A DNA stretch of 64,000 nucleotides from Microlunatus sagamiharensis (GCF_900105785.1 NZ_LT629799.1:2852001-2916000); one strand, 5' to 3'; positions 23,510 through 32,724 are shown, counted from the stretch's first letter. Translations and numbers: made by a program. Notes: generated from the sequence alone by a model not told the origin.

Positions 23510-25114
23510 GTGCCTGCGAGCTCAGATCAGACCGAGGCTCAGACCGAGGACCAGGCCGAGGCCCAGGCCGACGCCGGTGCCGTCACGACGAGCGAGGAGC
23601 CGCCCCCCAGCAACCGGGGCGTGCCGTTCTCCGAGGCGTTCAAGGCCTTCGTCGCGCAGGGCTGGGCGCCCTACCCCACCGAGCGCCCCGAGCCGCTGCC
23701 CGCGACCGCCTGGACCGCCGCCCGCCGGGAGGCGCTGAGCGCGCTCTTCCCGGGCGAGCGCCTGGTGATCGGCGCCGGGGGGCTGGAGGTCCGCTCCAAC
23801 GACACCGACTACCGCTTCCGCCCGCACTCCGCCTTCGCCCACCTCACCGGGCTGGGCACCGACCGCGAGCCGGACGCCGTCCTCGTCCTCGAACCCACCG
23901 ACCCCGCGGCCGGCGGCGGCCACGAGCCGACGCTCTACTTCAAGCCGCGTGCGCCGCGGGACTCCTCGGAGTTCTACGCCGACGCCCGTTACGGCGAGAT
24001 GTGGGTGGGCGTCCGCTTCTCGCTCGAGGAGATGTCGGCCCTGACCGGGCTGCCGACGGCGCCGATCGAGGACCTCGCGGACCACCTGCGCAAGGACGCC
24101 GACACCATCGCCGTCCGGGCCAACCGCGCCGACCTGGCCGCCGACGTGCGCGCCGTGCTCGCCGAGGTCGCCCCGGCGGCGACGGCGGGCGAGGAGTCGC
24201 AGGCGACCGAGGACCCGACCACGGAGTCCGCGTGCGACGCCGAGCTGATGACCGCGCTCAGCGAGCTGCGCCTGGTCAAGGACGACTTCGAGGCCGAGCA
24301 GATGCGCGAGGCCTGCGCACGGACGGCCGAGGGCTTCGAGGCCGTCGTCGCCGACCTGCCGCGGGCCGTCGCCGCCGGCCGCGGCGAGCGCTGGGTCGAG
24401 GGCGTCTTCGGCCTGCACGCGCGCCACGTGGGCAACGCGATCGGCTACGACACGATCGCCGCCTCCGGCGACCACGCGTGCACTCTGCACTGGATCCGCA
24501 ACGACGGCGAGCTGCGCGAGGGCGACCTGCTGCTGCTCGACGCCGGGGTCGAGCTCGACTCCCTCTACACCGCCGACGTGACCCGGACGCTGCCGGTGAA
24601 CGGCCGCTACAGCGAGGCGCAGCGGCGCGTGTACGAGGCCGTGCTCGCCGCGCAGGAGGCCGGGATCGCGGCGGCCAAGCCCGGCGCGACCTTCTCCGAC
24701 GTGCACCGCGCGTCGATCCGCGTCGTCGCCGAGCACCTCGACGCGTGGGGCCTGCTGCCCGTGCCGCTGGAGGAGGCGCTCTCCGAGGAGGGCGGCCAGC
24801 ACCGGCGCTGGATGCCGCACGGCACCTCGCACCACCTCGGCATCGACGTGCACGACTGCTCGCAGGCCCGCCGCGAGAACTACCGGGAGGGCACGCTGGC
24901 CCCCGGCATGGTGATCACGGTCGAGCCCGGCATCTACCTCAAGGCCGACGACCAGCTCGTCCCCGAGGAGCTGCGGGGCATCGGCGTCCGCATCGAGGAC
25001 GACATCCTCATCACCGCCGACGGCAACGAGAACCTCTCCGCCGGGCTCCCCCGTACGGCGGACGACGTCGAGGCGTGGATGGCCGGCATCTGGTCGGGCC
25101 GGGACGCCCGGTGA
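23510..25114 (+). CDS. pepP: Xaa-Pro aminopeptidase (aminopeptidase P, M24B)
   Basis: Removes N-terminal residues preceding proline; cytoplasmic, Mn-dependent, 534 residues. After an acidic, disordered N-terminus (1-35) comes the non-catalytic creatinase-N domain (about 40-230, with YRFRPHSAFAHLTGL), and then the pita-bread domain. Metal ligands lie in LLLDAGVELDSLYTADVTRTLPV (two Asp), HGTSHHLGIDVHD (His), VITVEPGIYL (Glu) and VRIEDDILIT (Glu). An insertion with acidic/threonine-rich sequence (about 222-245) separates the domains. The GTG at 23510 has GGGAGGG/AGGGA upstream; further upstream in-frame sequence is not protein-like. Confidence 0.92.
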   Translation: MPASSDQTEAQTEDQAEAQADAGAVTTSEEPPPSNRGVPFSEAFKAFVAQGWAPYPTERPEPLPATAWTAARREALSALFPGERLVIGAGGLEVRSNDTDYRFRPHSAFAHLTGLGTDREPDAVLVLEPTDPAAGGGHEPTLYFKPRAPRDSSEFYADARYGEMWVGVRFSLEEMSALTGLPTAPIEDLADHLRKDADTIAVRANRADLAADVRAVLAEVAPAATAGEESQATEDPTTESACDAELMTALSELRLVKDDFEAEQMREACARTAEGFEAVVADLPRAVAAGRGERWVEGVFGLHARHVGNAIGYDTIAASGDHACTLHWIRNDGELREGDLLLLDAGVELDSLYTADVTRTLPVNGRYSEAQRRVYEAVLAAQEAGIAAAKPGATFSDVHRASIRVVAEHLDAWGLLPVPLEEALSEEGGQHRRWMPHGTSHHLGIDVHDCSQARRENYREGTLAPGMVITVEPGIYLKADDQLVPEELRGIGVRIEDDILITADGNENLSAGLPRTADDVEAWMAGIWSGRDAR

Positions 25115-25135
25115 CGCCGGAGGAGTGACGACGCC

Positions 25136-26236
25136 ATGACGACGACCCCCCACCGGCGCCACCTGCCGGCGGTCCCCGCGCTCCCGCTGTCCGTCCTCGG
25201 TCGGCGGGCGGGCAGCACGGCGGTCACCCCGATCGACGACGACGTGAGCTCCGTCGTGGCCTGGGCCTGGTACGTCGACGGCGTGCGCAAGCCGGCCGAG
25301 AGCATGGCCGAGGCCGCCCGGCAGGCGCAGGCCGGCGAGGGGTTCGTCTGGCTGGGGCTCAAGGACCCCGGGGACGCCGACCTCGAGGCGCTCTCCTCGG
25401 AGTTCGCGCTGCACCCGCTGGCGATCGAGGACGCGGTCCACGGCCACGACCGCTCCAAGCTGGAGACGTTCGGCGACGACCTCTTCATGGTGATCTCCAC
25501 GGTCGCGTACGTCGACCACGAGGAGATGACGGAGAACTCCGAGGTGGTCACCACCGGCCAGGTGATGATCTTCCTCGGCGACCACTTCGTGATCACCGTG
25601 CGTCGTGGCGAGCACGCGCAGCTGAGCGCGCTGCGGCGGGCGCTCGAGGGCGACCCGGAGCGCCTCGCCCGTGGTCCGTGGGAGGTCCTGTACGCGGTGA
25701 CCGACAAGATCATCGACGACTACCTCGCGGTGGTCGACGAGATCGAGACCGATGTCGACGAGGTCGAGAGCGCGGTGTTTGCCCGCGGCGGCTCGCACGA
25801 GGTGGACCGCGTCTACCAGCTCAAGCGCGAGCTGATCGAGTTCAAGCGCTGCGTGCTGCCGCTCGGCGCTCCCCTGCTGCGCCTGGCGACCCGCGAGCTG
25901 CCGGTCGTCCCGCCGCAGGCCCGGGCGTACTTCCGCGAGCTCGCCGACCACCACACCCAGGTGCGCGAGGCGGTCGCGTCCTTCGACGAGGTGCTGAGCT
26001 CGATCCTGCAGGCCGGCCTGGCCCGCGCGTCCGTCGCGGACAACGAGGACATGCGCAAGATCTCGGCGTGGGTGGCGATCGTCGCGGTGCCGACCATGAT
26101 CGCCGGCATCTACGGGATGAACTTCGAGAACATGCCCGAGCTGAAGTGGCACTACGGCTACTACGGCGCCCTCGGGCTGATCGCGGTGGTCATGGTCGCG
26201 CTCTACATCGGCTTCAAGCGCAACCGCTGGCTCTAG
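25136..26236 (+). CDS. corA: CorA-type divalent cation transporter
   Basis: Pentameric inner-membrane channel for Mg2+ (or Co2+/Ni2+), 366 residues. A large cytoplasmic N-domain (about 1-300) precedes the two membrane helices at the C-terminus. The first ends in the selectivity motif YGMN (in GIYGMNFENMPE), and the second is GALGLIAVVMVALYIGFKRNRWL with the usual basic KRxRW tail. FVWLGLKDPGDADLEALSSEFALHPLAIEDA is the family N-terminal motif. GGAGGAG stands ahead of the ATG, 21 bases after pepP, so it is probably cotranscribed. It may belong functionally with the MgtE-N/CBS regulator at 29492 (inference). Confidence 0.92.
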   Translation: MTTTPHRRHLPAVPALPLSVLGRRAGSTAVTPIDDDVSSVVAWAWYVDGVRKPAESMAEAARQAQAGEGFVWLGLKDPGDADLEALSSEFALHPLAIEDAVHGHDRSKLETFGDDLFMVISTVAYVDHEEMTENSEVVTTGQVMIFLGDHFVITVRRGEHAQLSALRRALEGDPERLARGPWEVLYAVTDKIIDDYLAVVDEIETDVDEVESAVFARGGSHEVDRVYQLKRELIEFKRCVLPLGAPLLRLATRELPVVPPQARAYFRELADHHTQVREAVASFDEVLSSILQAGLARASVADNEDMRKISAWVAIVAVPTMIAGIYGMNFENMPELKWHYGYYGALGLIAVVMVALYIGFKRNRWL

Positions 26237-26247
26237 CACCGCCGAGC

Positions 26248-26294
26248 GGTAGGTTGCCGCGCGTTTTTCCGTCGGAAAGGCGCGGCAACCTACC
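26248..26294. terminator. Bidirectional terminator hairpin
   Basis: GGTAGGTTGCCGCGC (26248-26262) pairs perfectly with its complement at 26280-26294. The loop contains TTTTTCC and GGAAA, which extend the stem. It lies between convergent corA and the stress-protein gene. Confidence 0.75.
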
Positions 26295-26302
26295 TCTCGC
26301 GG

Positions 26303-26809
26303 TCACTCGAACTGCGCGGCGCGGGCGCCCGGGAGGTTCTGCAGCATCTCGCGGGCCTGGACGGCGACCTTGTGCTCGCAGAGGACCTCGTACTTGGTCG
26401 CCACCGTCTGGCTGATCGAGGTGAAGTCACGGCGGCCGCGGCTCAGGGCGTAGCCGAGCGCGGCGAAGCCGATGCCCAGCAGGATGCCGATGCCGAGCGC
26501 GACGGCGAAGAGCGCGAGGAAGTTCACGCCCGCCGGGGTGAAGATCAGCAGCACGAGGGCCACGAGCAGACCGGTCGAGAGGCCGGACTGGATCCCGCCG
26601 GTGATCACGGTGCCCCAGTTGCGGCGGCCCAGCACCCGCTCGACCGACTTGAGGTCGGTGCCGACGATGGCGAGGTTCTGCACCTCGAACTTCTCGTCGG
26701 CGAGGTAGTCGACGGCGCGCTGCGCGTCGTCGTAGGTGTTGTAGATGCCCACCGACTGCGGGAACTGGAGCTCGAAGAGCGAGCTGGGCTGCGGACGGGC
26801 GAACGACAT
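26303..26809 (-). CDS. General stress protein 17M-like membrane protein
   Basis: A 168-residue protein of the GSP17M/YflT-like family. The N-terminal domain QSVGIYNTYDDAQRAVDYLADEKFEVQNLAIVGTDLKSVERV (about 18-60) is the family core. It is followed by two membrane helices (about 75-95 and 98-120) with a glycine-rich turn, and a C-terminal soluble tail containing RDFTSISQTVATKYEVLC. In Bacillus the family is induced by heat and general stress; in actinobacteria its role is undefined. AGGAGG stands five bases before the ATG. Single gene, convergent with corA. Confidence 0.82.
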   Translation of the reverse strand: MSFARPQPSSLFELQFPQSVGIYNTYDDAQRAVDYLADEKFEVQNLAIVGTDLKSVERVLGRRNWGTVITGGIQSGLSTGLLVALVLLIFTPAGVNFLALFAVALGIGILLGIGFAALGYALSRGRRDFTSISQTVATKYEVLCEHKVAVQAREMLQNLPGARAAQFE

Positions 26810-26937
26810 GCGACCTCCTGGAGACTGGCCTCGATGCTATCGGGGACCGCTGTGCGTCTCCTGTCCGACCACCGGGCGCCCGCTGTTGCGGCGGGCACCC
26901 GGCGTACGCGTCCTCGCGGGCGTCCGCAGGGGTCGGC

Positions 26938-28509
26938 TCAGCCGCGCCAGTTCGCCAGGGCGACGACGACCTCGTTCTCGACCGGCCGGGGCGTCGCGCC
27001 GGCGTAGTTGCTGATCAGCGAGAAGGCGTAGCGCCGCCCGTCGCGCCCGGTCACGTAGCCGCTGAGGGCGGTGACCCCGGTCAGCGAACCGGTCTTGGCG
27101 TGCGCGTTGCCCGCCGCCCGCGTCCCGGTCATCCGGTGGCGCAGCGTGCCCCCGCCCAGGTGGGTGTTCACCCCGGCGACCGGCAGCCCTGCGTCGAACT
27201 GCGACCACCACGGCTCCTCACGCACCTTGACCAGGACGCTCGCCAGGGTGAGCGGGCTGACGCGGTCCTTGCGGCTGACGCCGGACCCGTCGGTGAGGCT
27301 GAGCCCGGCCGTCGGCACGCCGAGGCTCTTCACGTACGCGACCGTGCGCGCCGTGCCCGCCGACCAGCTGCCGGGCTTGCCGCCGCGCGCGCCCATCGTC
27401 TTGGTGAGCGCCTCGGCGTGCATGTTGTTGGAGAGCTTGAGGAACGGCACGAGCAGCTGGGTGAGCGTGATCGAGCGGTCGCGCGCCACACGGGTCCGCC
27501 CCGACGCCGGCGTGGTGCCGAGGGACGTGCCGCCCTTGACCTTGACCTTCTGCTTGTCGAGCTCGGCCCGGAACACCGCGGCCGCGTACAGCTCGGGCTT
27601 GTCCACGGTGACCAGGCCCGACCAGCTGCCGCCGCTGCGCACCTGGCCACGCACGGTGATCGTGTTGCCGCCGGCCTTGCGGCTGAGCGACAGGCTCGTC
27701 GAGCCCGTCGTGGTGGCGGAGTTGACGAGGCGGACGTACTTCTTCGCCGCGGCCGGGGTGGTGGTCAGCGTCGGCCGCTTGCCCCGGGTGCCGCCCTTGA
27801 CGTTGACGAGGACGGTGCCGCTGTCGAGGTCGGAGTTCGGGGCCACGGTGAGGGCGGCGGTCTGCGCCGCGTAGTACTCCGAGGCGTACGAGGTGTACCA
27901 GCCGGGGTTGTAGCGCTGGCTGTCGAAGAAGCTGCCGTCGGCCACGACCTTGCCGGTGACCGAGGTGATCCCGGCGGCCTTGACGGCCTTGGCCAGCGCG
28001 GCGTAGTCGGACTGCCGGCTCGTGGGGTCGCCCTTGCCGATGAGGTAGAGGTCGCCCTTCAGCACCCCGTCGGTCACGGTGCCACGGCGGACGACGTCGG
28101 TGGTGAAGCGGTAGTCCGGGCCGAGCTCGTGCATCGCCGCGACCGCGGTCAGGATCTTGTTGTTGGAGGCGGGCATGCCCGCGCTGGTCGCGCGCCGGGC
28201 GTAGACCACCGCCCCGGTCTTCGCGTCGAGCACGGAGACGTCGGTCTCGGTCTTGCTGCGCGAGTCGTTCAGGATCGACGACAGGGTGCTCGAGAGCGTG
28301 GCGGCCTTCGCCGCGGCCGCCTGCGCCTCGACGGCCGGGGCCTGGGCCGACCCGGTCGCGGCTGTGCCGGCTACCGGGGCGTTCACGACCGGGGCGGCGG
28401 ACGCGGGCTGGGCGAGGACGGGTCCGGCGCCCAGCGCGAGGGCCAGGCCGGCAGCCAGCGTCGCTCGTCGGAGCGCGTGGCCCCGGGGCTCGGTCGTGGA
28501 CATGGGCAT
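26938..28509 (-). CDS. dacB: D-alanyl-D-alanine carboxypeptidase/endopeptidase (PBP4, S13 family)
   Basis: Secreted low-molecular-mass penicillin-binding protein, 523 residues, which removes terminal D-Ala or cuts cross-links in peptidoglycan. An N-terminal signal region (about 12-38, ending PASAAP) is followed by an Ala-rich stretch. The three catalytic motifs are present: SxxK as Ser115-NNK (MPASNNKILTAVAA), SxN as SNN in FLKLSNNMHAEAL, and KTG in HAKTGSLTGVTALSGY. The large insertion between SxxK and SxN is typical of S13 enzymes. Start: the first of two close ATGs (28509, 28503); GGAGG is five bases from the first. Transcribed alone. Confidence 0.9.
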   Translation of the reverse strand: MPMSTTEPRGHALRRATLAAGLALALGAGPVLAQPASAAPVVNAPVAGTAATGSAQAPAVEAQAAAAKAATLSSTLSSILNDSRSKTETDVSVLDAKTGAVVYARRATSAGMPASNNKILTAVAAMHELGPDYRFTTDVVRRGTVTDGVLKGDLYLIGKGDPTSRQSDYAALAKAVKAAGITSVTGKVVADGSFFDSQRYNPGWYTSYASEYYAAQTAALTVAPNSDLDSGTVLVNVKGGTRGKRPTLTTTPAAAKKYVRLVNSATTTGSTSLSLSRKAGGNTITVRGQVRSGGSWSGLVTVDKPELYAAAVFRAELDKQKVKVKGGTSLGTTPASGRTRVARDRSITLTQLLVPFLKLSNNMHAEALTKTMGARGGKPGSWSAGTARTVAYVKSLGVPTAGLSLTDGSGVSRKDRVSPLTLASVLVKVREEPWWSQFDAGLPVAGVNTHLGGGTLRHRMTGTRAAGNAHAKTGSLTGVTALSGYVTGRDGRRYAFSLISNYAGATPRPVENEVVVALANWRG

Positions 28510-28614
28510 GCAGGCCTCCGCACGTTTCAGGGTCCCCGAGCGCGAGAACGGTAAGCCGTCCCGCCCCGCTCTGCACACCGGTCGCACGCGCCTCTGAAGT
28601 CGCGGTCGAGAGTT

Positions 28615-28637
28615 CGTGGTCGGGCGCCCCGACCACG
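28615..28637 (-). terminator. Terminator of the VOC gene
   Basis: CGTGGTCGGG-CGC-CCCGACCACG, a perfect ten-pair stem with a three-base loop, just downstream of the double-VOC gene. Confidence 0.7.
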
Positions 28638-28651
28638 AGGCCTGCCCGGGG

Positions 28652-29377
28652 TCAGCCCTCCTCGGCGTCCTCCGGGGCGAAGACGCAGAACTCGTTGCCC
28701 TCGGGATCGGCGAGCACGTCCCAGGAGATCTCGTCGTCGCGGGCGCGCAGCAGCGTGGCGCCGGCGTCGAGGAGCTCGGAGGCCGTTCCGACGACGTCGA
28801 AGTGCACCCGGTTCTTGACCCGCTTGCGTTCGGGGACGCCGGCGAAGACCAGCTCCCACGGCAGACCGCTGCCGGCCGCGGGGACGCCGTCGGGACCGCC
28901 GGGCAGCCAGACCACCTCCCCGTCGTCCTGCAGCTCCACCCCGAACCGCTCCGCCCACCACGTGCCCAGACCGCGCGGGTCGTCGCAGTCGACGACGAGC
29001 TCGTAGAGCCGGTAGGGCCGCAGCCGCTCGGCCGGCCGGACGAAGGCGCACAGCTCGCCGGCCTGGGCCTGCGTCAGCACGGTCCAGGGCTGCGAGGCGT
29101 CGAGCACCCGCGCGCCCGCCGCCGTCACGTCCTCGACGGCCGCCACGTCCACGTCCAGGTGCACGCGGTTCTTGGCCGTGCGCGGCTCGCTCACGAGGTT
29201 CAGCCAGACGGCGTGGCGCGGTTCGTCGTCACCGAGGAGCAGCACCGCGTCACGCCGCCTCTGCACCTCGAGCCCGAGCAGCGGGCCGAGGAAGGCGGCG
29301 CCGGCCTCGAGGTCGGTGACGTCGACGCAGAGGTCCTGGTAGCCGACGCGCGCGACGCCACCATGATCGTCGGACAA
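28652..29377 (-). CDS. Double VOC (glyoxalase-like) domain protein
   Basis: A 241-residue protein made of two tandem VOC modules (about 10-110 and 125-235). Each has the beta-alpha-beta-beta-beta layout and a KNRVHLDVD / KNRVHFDVV segment supplying a potential metal ligand, with a DPEGNEFCVF-like last strand in the second module. VOC proteins include glyoxalases, dioxygenases and antibiotic-binding proteins; the specific role is unknown. I choose TTG 29377 because GAGAGGGG lies seven bases upstream and because the domain starts soon after; no ATG or GTG exists near the N-terminus in this frame. Divergent from the MgtE-N gene. Confidence 0.72.
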   Translation of the reverse strand: MSDDHGGVARVGYQDLCVDVTDLEAGAAFLGPLLGLEVQRRRDAVLLLGDDEPRHAVWLNLVSEPRTAKNRVHLDVDVAAVEDVTAAGARVLDASQPWTVLTQAQAGELCAFVRPAERLRPYRLYELVVDCDDPRGLGTWWAERFGVELQDDGEVVWLPGGPDGVPAAGSGLPWELVFAGVPERKRVKNRVHFDVVGTASELLDAGATLLRARDDEISWDVLADPEGNEFCVFAPEDAEEG

Positions 29378-29478
29378 GGTCGGTCCCCTCTCATGATCAT
29401 CAAGTGCGCCGGACGGCGCTGCGACGGAGCGTGTCCAGCCTCGCACGTGCCGTGGCCGGCAGACCCTGCGCCGGGGAC

Positions 29479-29484
29479 GATAAT
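29479..29484 (+). promoter_or_regulatory. -10 box of a probable leaderless promoter
   Basis: GATAAT, seven bases, GTG at 29492. The best -10 match in the window. Confidence 0.5.
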
Positions 29485-29491
29485 CGCAGGC

Positions 29492-30820
29492 GTGGCGTCC
29501 CCGACCTCGAGCACGATCTTCGTCTCACGCATCCGTGGCCTGCCGGTCCTCGACCTGTCGGGCGACCAGGTGGGACGGCTGCGCGACGTCGTCGTGCAGC
29601 GACGGGCGGGCCTGCTCGCACCGCGGGTGAAGGGCCTGGTGGTCGAGCTCTTCGCCCGGCACCGGATCTTCATCCCGATGGTGCGCACGTCGAGCATCGA
29701 CGCGGTGCAGGTGGTGATCACCGGGGTCGTGAACACCCGCCGCTTCGAGCGGCGCGACTCCGAGACGTTGGTGACCGACGACCTCTTCGACCTGACCGTC
29801 GACCGCTTGGACCACAGCGGCAAGGCCGTGATCTTCGACGTCGCCATGCAGCCGGTGCGCTCCCAGGACTGGGAGCTGTCGAAGGTGGCGCTGCGGGCGA
29901 CCGGCCCGGTCCGGCGCTTCGGCCGCCCCGGTGCGGTGACGATCGTCGACTGGCGCGACATCCGCCTGCCCGGCACGACGGTCGGCCAGGGCACCGAGCA
30001 GATGCTGGCCCACCTGGAGGACATGAAGGCCGCCGACGTCGCGCGCGAGCTGCACGAGATGTCGCCCGAGCGCCGGGTCGAGGTCGCCTCCGCCCTCGAC
30101 GACACCAAGCTGGCCGACGCGATCGAGGAGCTGCCCGAGGACGAGCAGGTCGCGCTGATCAGCTCGCTCGACACCGACCGCGCGGCGGACGTGCTCGAGG
30201 AGATGGATCCCGACGACGCGGCGGACCTGATCAACGAGCTGAGCGACGACATGGCCGAGCGGCTGCTGCAGCGGATGGAGCCCGACGAGGCCCGCGACGT
30301 GCGCCGGCTGCTCAGCTACAGCGAGTTCACCGCGGGCGGCATGATGACGCCGGAGCCGGTGGTCCTGCCGCCCGACGCGACGGTCGCCGACGCCCTGGCC
30401 CGCATCCGCGAGCCCACCCTGACCCCGGCGCTGGCGTGCATGGCGTACGTGTGCCGCGCACCCCTGGAGACGCCGACCGGGCGCTACATCGGCGCCGTCC
30501 ACTTCCAGCGGCTGCTGCGCGAGCCACCCTCGACGCTGGTGTCCGCGCTGGTGGACACCGACATCGAGCCGGTCAGCGTCGACGCCGGCCTGCACGCGGT
30601 CAGCCGCTACTTCGCCACGTACAACCTGGTCAACGCCCCCGTGGTCGACTCCGCGCACCGCCTCATCGGCGCGATCACCGTCGACGACGTCCTCGACCAC
30701 GCGCTGCCCGCCGACTGGCGGGGCAACCAGCTCGACGCGCCGATCGAGGAGGCCACCGGCATCGGCCAGATCCCGCCCGTCCGCCCGCTCGACGAGGCGG
30801 TGAGCCGTGGCCAGGGCTGA
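29492..30820 (+). CDS. PRC-barrel / MgtE-N / CBS domain protein lacking a membrane domain
   Basis: A 442-residue cytoplasmic protein. An N-terminal PRC-barrel-like region (about 8-150, LPVLDLSGDQVGRLRDVVVQ) is followed by a MgtE intracellular N domain (about 175-280, repeated LEEMDPDDAADLINEL-type helices) and a CBS pair (about 285-415, with FTAGGMMTPEPVVLPPDATVADAL at its start). The MgtE membrane channel is absent, so it is more likely a Mg2+/nucleotide sensor or regulator than a transporter. A similar protein (Rv1232c, from memory) sits at the same locus in M. tuberculosis. The stop overlaps the DUF1003 gene by 14 bases. Confidence 0.82.
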   Translation: MASPTSSTIFVSRIRGLPVLDLSGDQVGRLRDVVVQRRAGLLAPRVKGLVVELFARHRIFIPMVRTSSIDAVQVVITGVVNTRRFERRDSETLVTDDLFDLTVDRLDHSGKAVIFDVAMQPVRSQDWELSKVALRATGPVRRFGRPGAVTIVDWRDIRLPGTTVGQGTEQMLAHLEDMKAADVARELHEMSPERRVEVASALDDTKLADAIEELPEDEQVALISSLDTDRAADVLEEMDPDDAADLINELSDDMAERLLQRMEPDEARDVRRLLSYSEFTAGGMMTPEPVVLPPDATVADALARIREPTLTPALACMAYVCRAPLETPTGRYIGAVHFQRLLREPPSTLVSALVDTDIEPVSVDAGLHAVSRYFATYNLVNAPVVDSAHRLIGAITVDDVLDHALPADWRGNQLDAPIEEATGIGQIPPVRPLDEAVSRGQG

Positions 30821-31496
30821 GCGCGACGAGCGCGACGCCGGGCCCGCCCGCGACCAGCAGCGGCTGAACACGCCGGGCCGTCGGACCCGGTGGGTCGTCC
30901 CGCGCGTGCGCTGGGACCGCGACGCCTTCGGCAAGTTCGCCGAGGGCTTCGCCCGCTTCATGGGCACAGCCCGGTTCCTCGGCGGCATGACGGTCGTCAT
31001 CGTCGTGTGGGTCCTGTGGAACGTCCCCTACGGGCCCCCGCGGCCGCGCTTCGACGAGTACCCCTTCATCTTCCTGACCCTGGTGCTGTCGCTCCAGGCC
31101 TCGTACGCGGCCCCGCTCATCCTGCTCGCGCAGAACCGGCAGGAGGCCCGGGACCGCGTGGCGCTCGAGGCCGACCGCGAGCAGACCGCGCAGAGCCGTG
31201 CCGACATGGACTTCCTGGCCCGCGAGATCGCCGGGCTGCGGATGTCGGTCGGCGAGCTGGCCACCCGCGACTTCCTGCGCGGCCAGCTCCGCGGCGAGCT
31301 CCGCGCGATCATCGACGAGCTCGACCGCGAGGAGGAGGACGAGCTCGACGTGCTCGGCACCCCGAGCGGGGCGGAGCGCGGCGACCGTCGCGACCGCGGC
31401 GAGCGCGCGGAGCAGCCGGTGGCGGCGTCCCCCGGCTCCCGGCGCGACGCGGGCTCGGAGAACGGCCGGCGCGACCGGGGTGCCCGCTCCCGCTGA
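30807..31496 (+). CDS. DUF1003 membrane protein
   Basis: A 229-residue protein with two membrane helices (about 57-73, GGMTVVIVVWVLWNV, and 83-107, YPFIFLTLVLSLQASYAAPLILL) separated by a short loop. The motif LNxxLS-like LVLSLQASYAAPLILLAQNRQ followed by a charged coiled region (R..DR..LEADREQ) is that of DUF1003 proteins, called cyclic-nucleotide-binding-like in old annotation but without proof. A long charged, disordered C-tail follows. The GTG start lies inside the end of the MgtE-N/CBS gene, indicating tight coupling; the pair probably works together at the membrane. Confidence 0.82.
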   Translation: MARAERDERDAGPARDQQRLNTPGRRTRWVVPRVRWDRDAFGKFAEGFARFMGTARFLGGMTVVIVVWVLWNVPYGPPRPRFDEYPFIFLTLVLSLQASYAAPLILLAQNRQEARDRVALEADREQTAQSRADMDFLAREIAGLRMSVGELATRDFLRGQLRGELRAIIDELDREEEDELDVLGTPSGAERGDRRDRGERAEQPVAASPGSRRDAGSENGRRDRGARSR

Positions 31497-31539
31497 GCGC
31501 GCGAGGGCCTCACCCGGAGCGACCTACCCTTGGGTCATC

Positions 31540-32724
31540 ATGACCTCGACGACGCTCGACCAGACTGACGACACCCGCGAGCACCCGCTCGTCCCTCGCG
31601 TCCGCGCCGCCCTCCACGGCGTGAACGACCCCGAGATCCGCCGGCCCATCACCGAGCTCGGGATGGTCGACGCCCTCGACGTCGACGCCGACGGCCGCGC
31701 GCGCGTACGCGTCCTGCTCACCGTCTCCGGCTGCCCCATGAAGGACACCCTGACCCGCGACGTCACCGCGGCGGTCTCCGCCGTCGAGGGCATCAGCGGG
31801 GTCGAGGTCGACCTCGGGGTCATGAGCGACGAGCAGCGCACGGCCCTGCGCGACGTCCTCAAGGGCGGGACGCCGGAGCGGGAGATCCCCTTCGCCCAGC
31901 CCGGTTCGCTGACGAAGGTCATCGCGGTCGCGTCCGGCAAGGGCGGCGTCGGCAAGTCCTCGGTGACGGTCAACCTGGCCCTCGCGCTCGCGCGCCGCGG
32001 GCACATGGTCGGCCTTCTCGACGCCGACATCTACGGGCACTCGGTGCCGGCCATGCTCGGCGTGGGCGACGCGAAGCCCACCGCGGTCGAGGACATGATC
32101 ATGCCCGTCCCCACGCAGGGGCTGAAGGTCATCTCCATCGGCATGCTCAAGCCGCGCCGCGACCAGGTCGTCGCCTGGCGCGGGCCGATCCTCGACCGTG
32201 CCCTCACGCAGATGCTCTCCGACGTCTACTGGGGCGACCTCGACTACCTGCTCCTGGACCTGCCGCCCGGCACCGGCGACGTCGCCATCTCGCTGGGCCA
32301 GAAGCTGCCGAACGCCGAGGTCCTCGTCGTCACCACGCCGCAGCAGGCGGCAGCCGAGGTCGCCGAGCGCGCCGGGACGATGGCCTCGATGATGAACCAG
32401 CGTGTCATCGGCGTCGTGGAGAACATGGCCTACCTCGAGACCACCTGCGCGCACTGCGGCGAGCTGGAGCGGCACGACGTCTTCGGCTCCGGCGGCGGGG
32501 AGACCGTCTCCGACGCCCTCACCAGCCGTCTCGGCTACCGCGTCCCGGTGCTCGCCGAGATCCCGCTGGACCCGCGCCTGCGGGCCGGTGGCGACGAGGG
32601 CTCCCCGATCGTCGTCGACGCGCCCGAGACGACGGCCGCGAAGGCCCTCCTCGACCTCGCCGACGGCATCGCCGCCCGTGGCCGCAACCTCCTCGGTCGC
32701 CAGCTGGGCCTCTCGCCCGTCTGA
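31540..32724 (+). CDS. mrp: Mrp/NBP35 family ATP-binding iron-sulfur carrier
   Basis: A 394-residue P-loop ATPase that loads or carries Fe-S clusters (ApbC/Ind1 type). The N-terminal DUF59/MIP18-like domain (about 15-100) contains GCPMKD. The deviant Walker A is SGKGGVGKSSVTVNLA (about 130-145), followed by LDADIYGHS and LLLDLPPGTGD. The cluster-binding CxxC pair is TCAHCGE in the C-terminal half. ATG 31540 gives the family-typical N-terminus. It lies 43 bases after the DUF1003 gene, same direction, and is probably in the same transcript. Confidence 0.93.
   Translation: MTSTTLDQTDDTREHPLVPRVRAALHGVNDPEIRRPITELGMVDALDVDADGRARVRVLLTVSGCPMKDTLTRDVTAAVSAVEGISGVEVDLGVMSDEQRTALRDVLKGGTPEREIPFAQPGSLTKVIAVASGKGGVGKSSVTVNLALALARRGHMVGLLDADIYGHSVPAMLGVGDAKPTAVEDMIMPVPTQGLKVISIGMLKPRRDQVVAWRGPILDRALTQMLSDVYWGDLDYLLLDLPPGTGDVAISLGQKLPNAEVLVVTTPQQAAAEVAERAGTMASMMNQRVIGVVENMAYLETTCAHCGELERHDVFGSGGGETVSDALTSRLGYRVPVLAEIPLDPRLRAGGDEGSPIVVDAPETTAAKALLDLADGIAARGRNLLGRQLGLSPV

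Noticed and set aside
22720-25128. An 802-codon plus-strand frame
   Set aside because: It overlaps the histidine phosphatase antisense and pepP in a wrong frame, with Arg/Ala/Pro-rich composition typical of a shadow frame.
23522-26239. A 905-codon frame on the minus strand
   Set aside because: It is antisense to pepP and corA, both full-length with intact motifs; long antisense frames are common in GC-rich codon usage.
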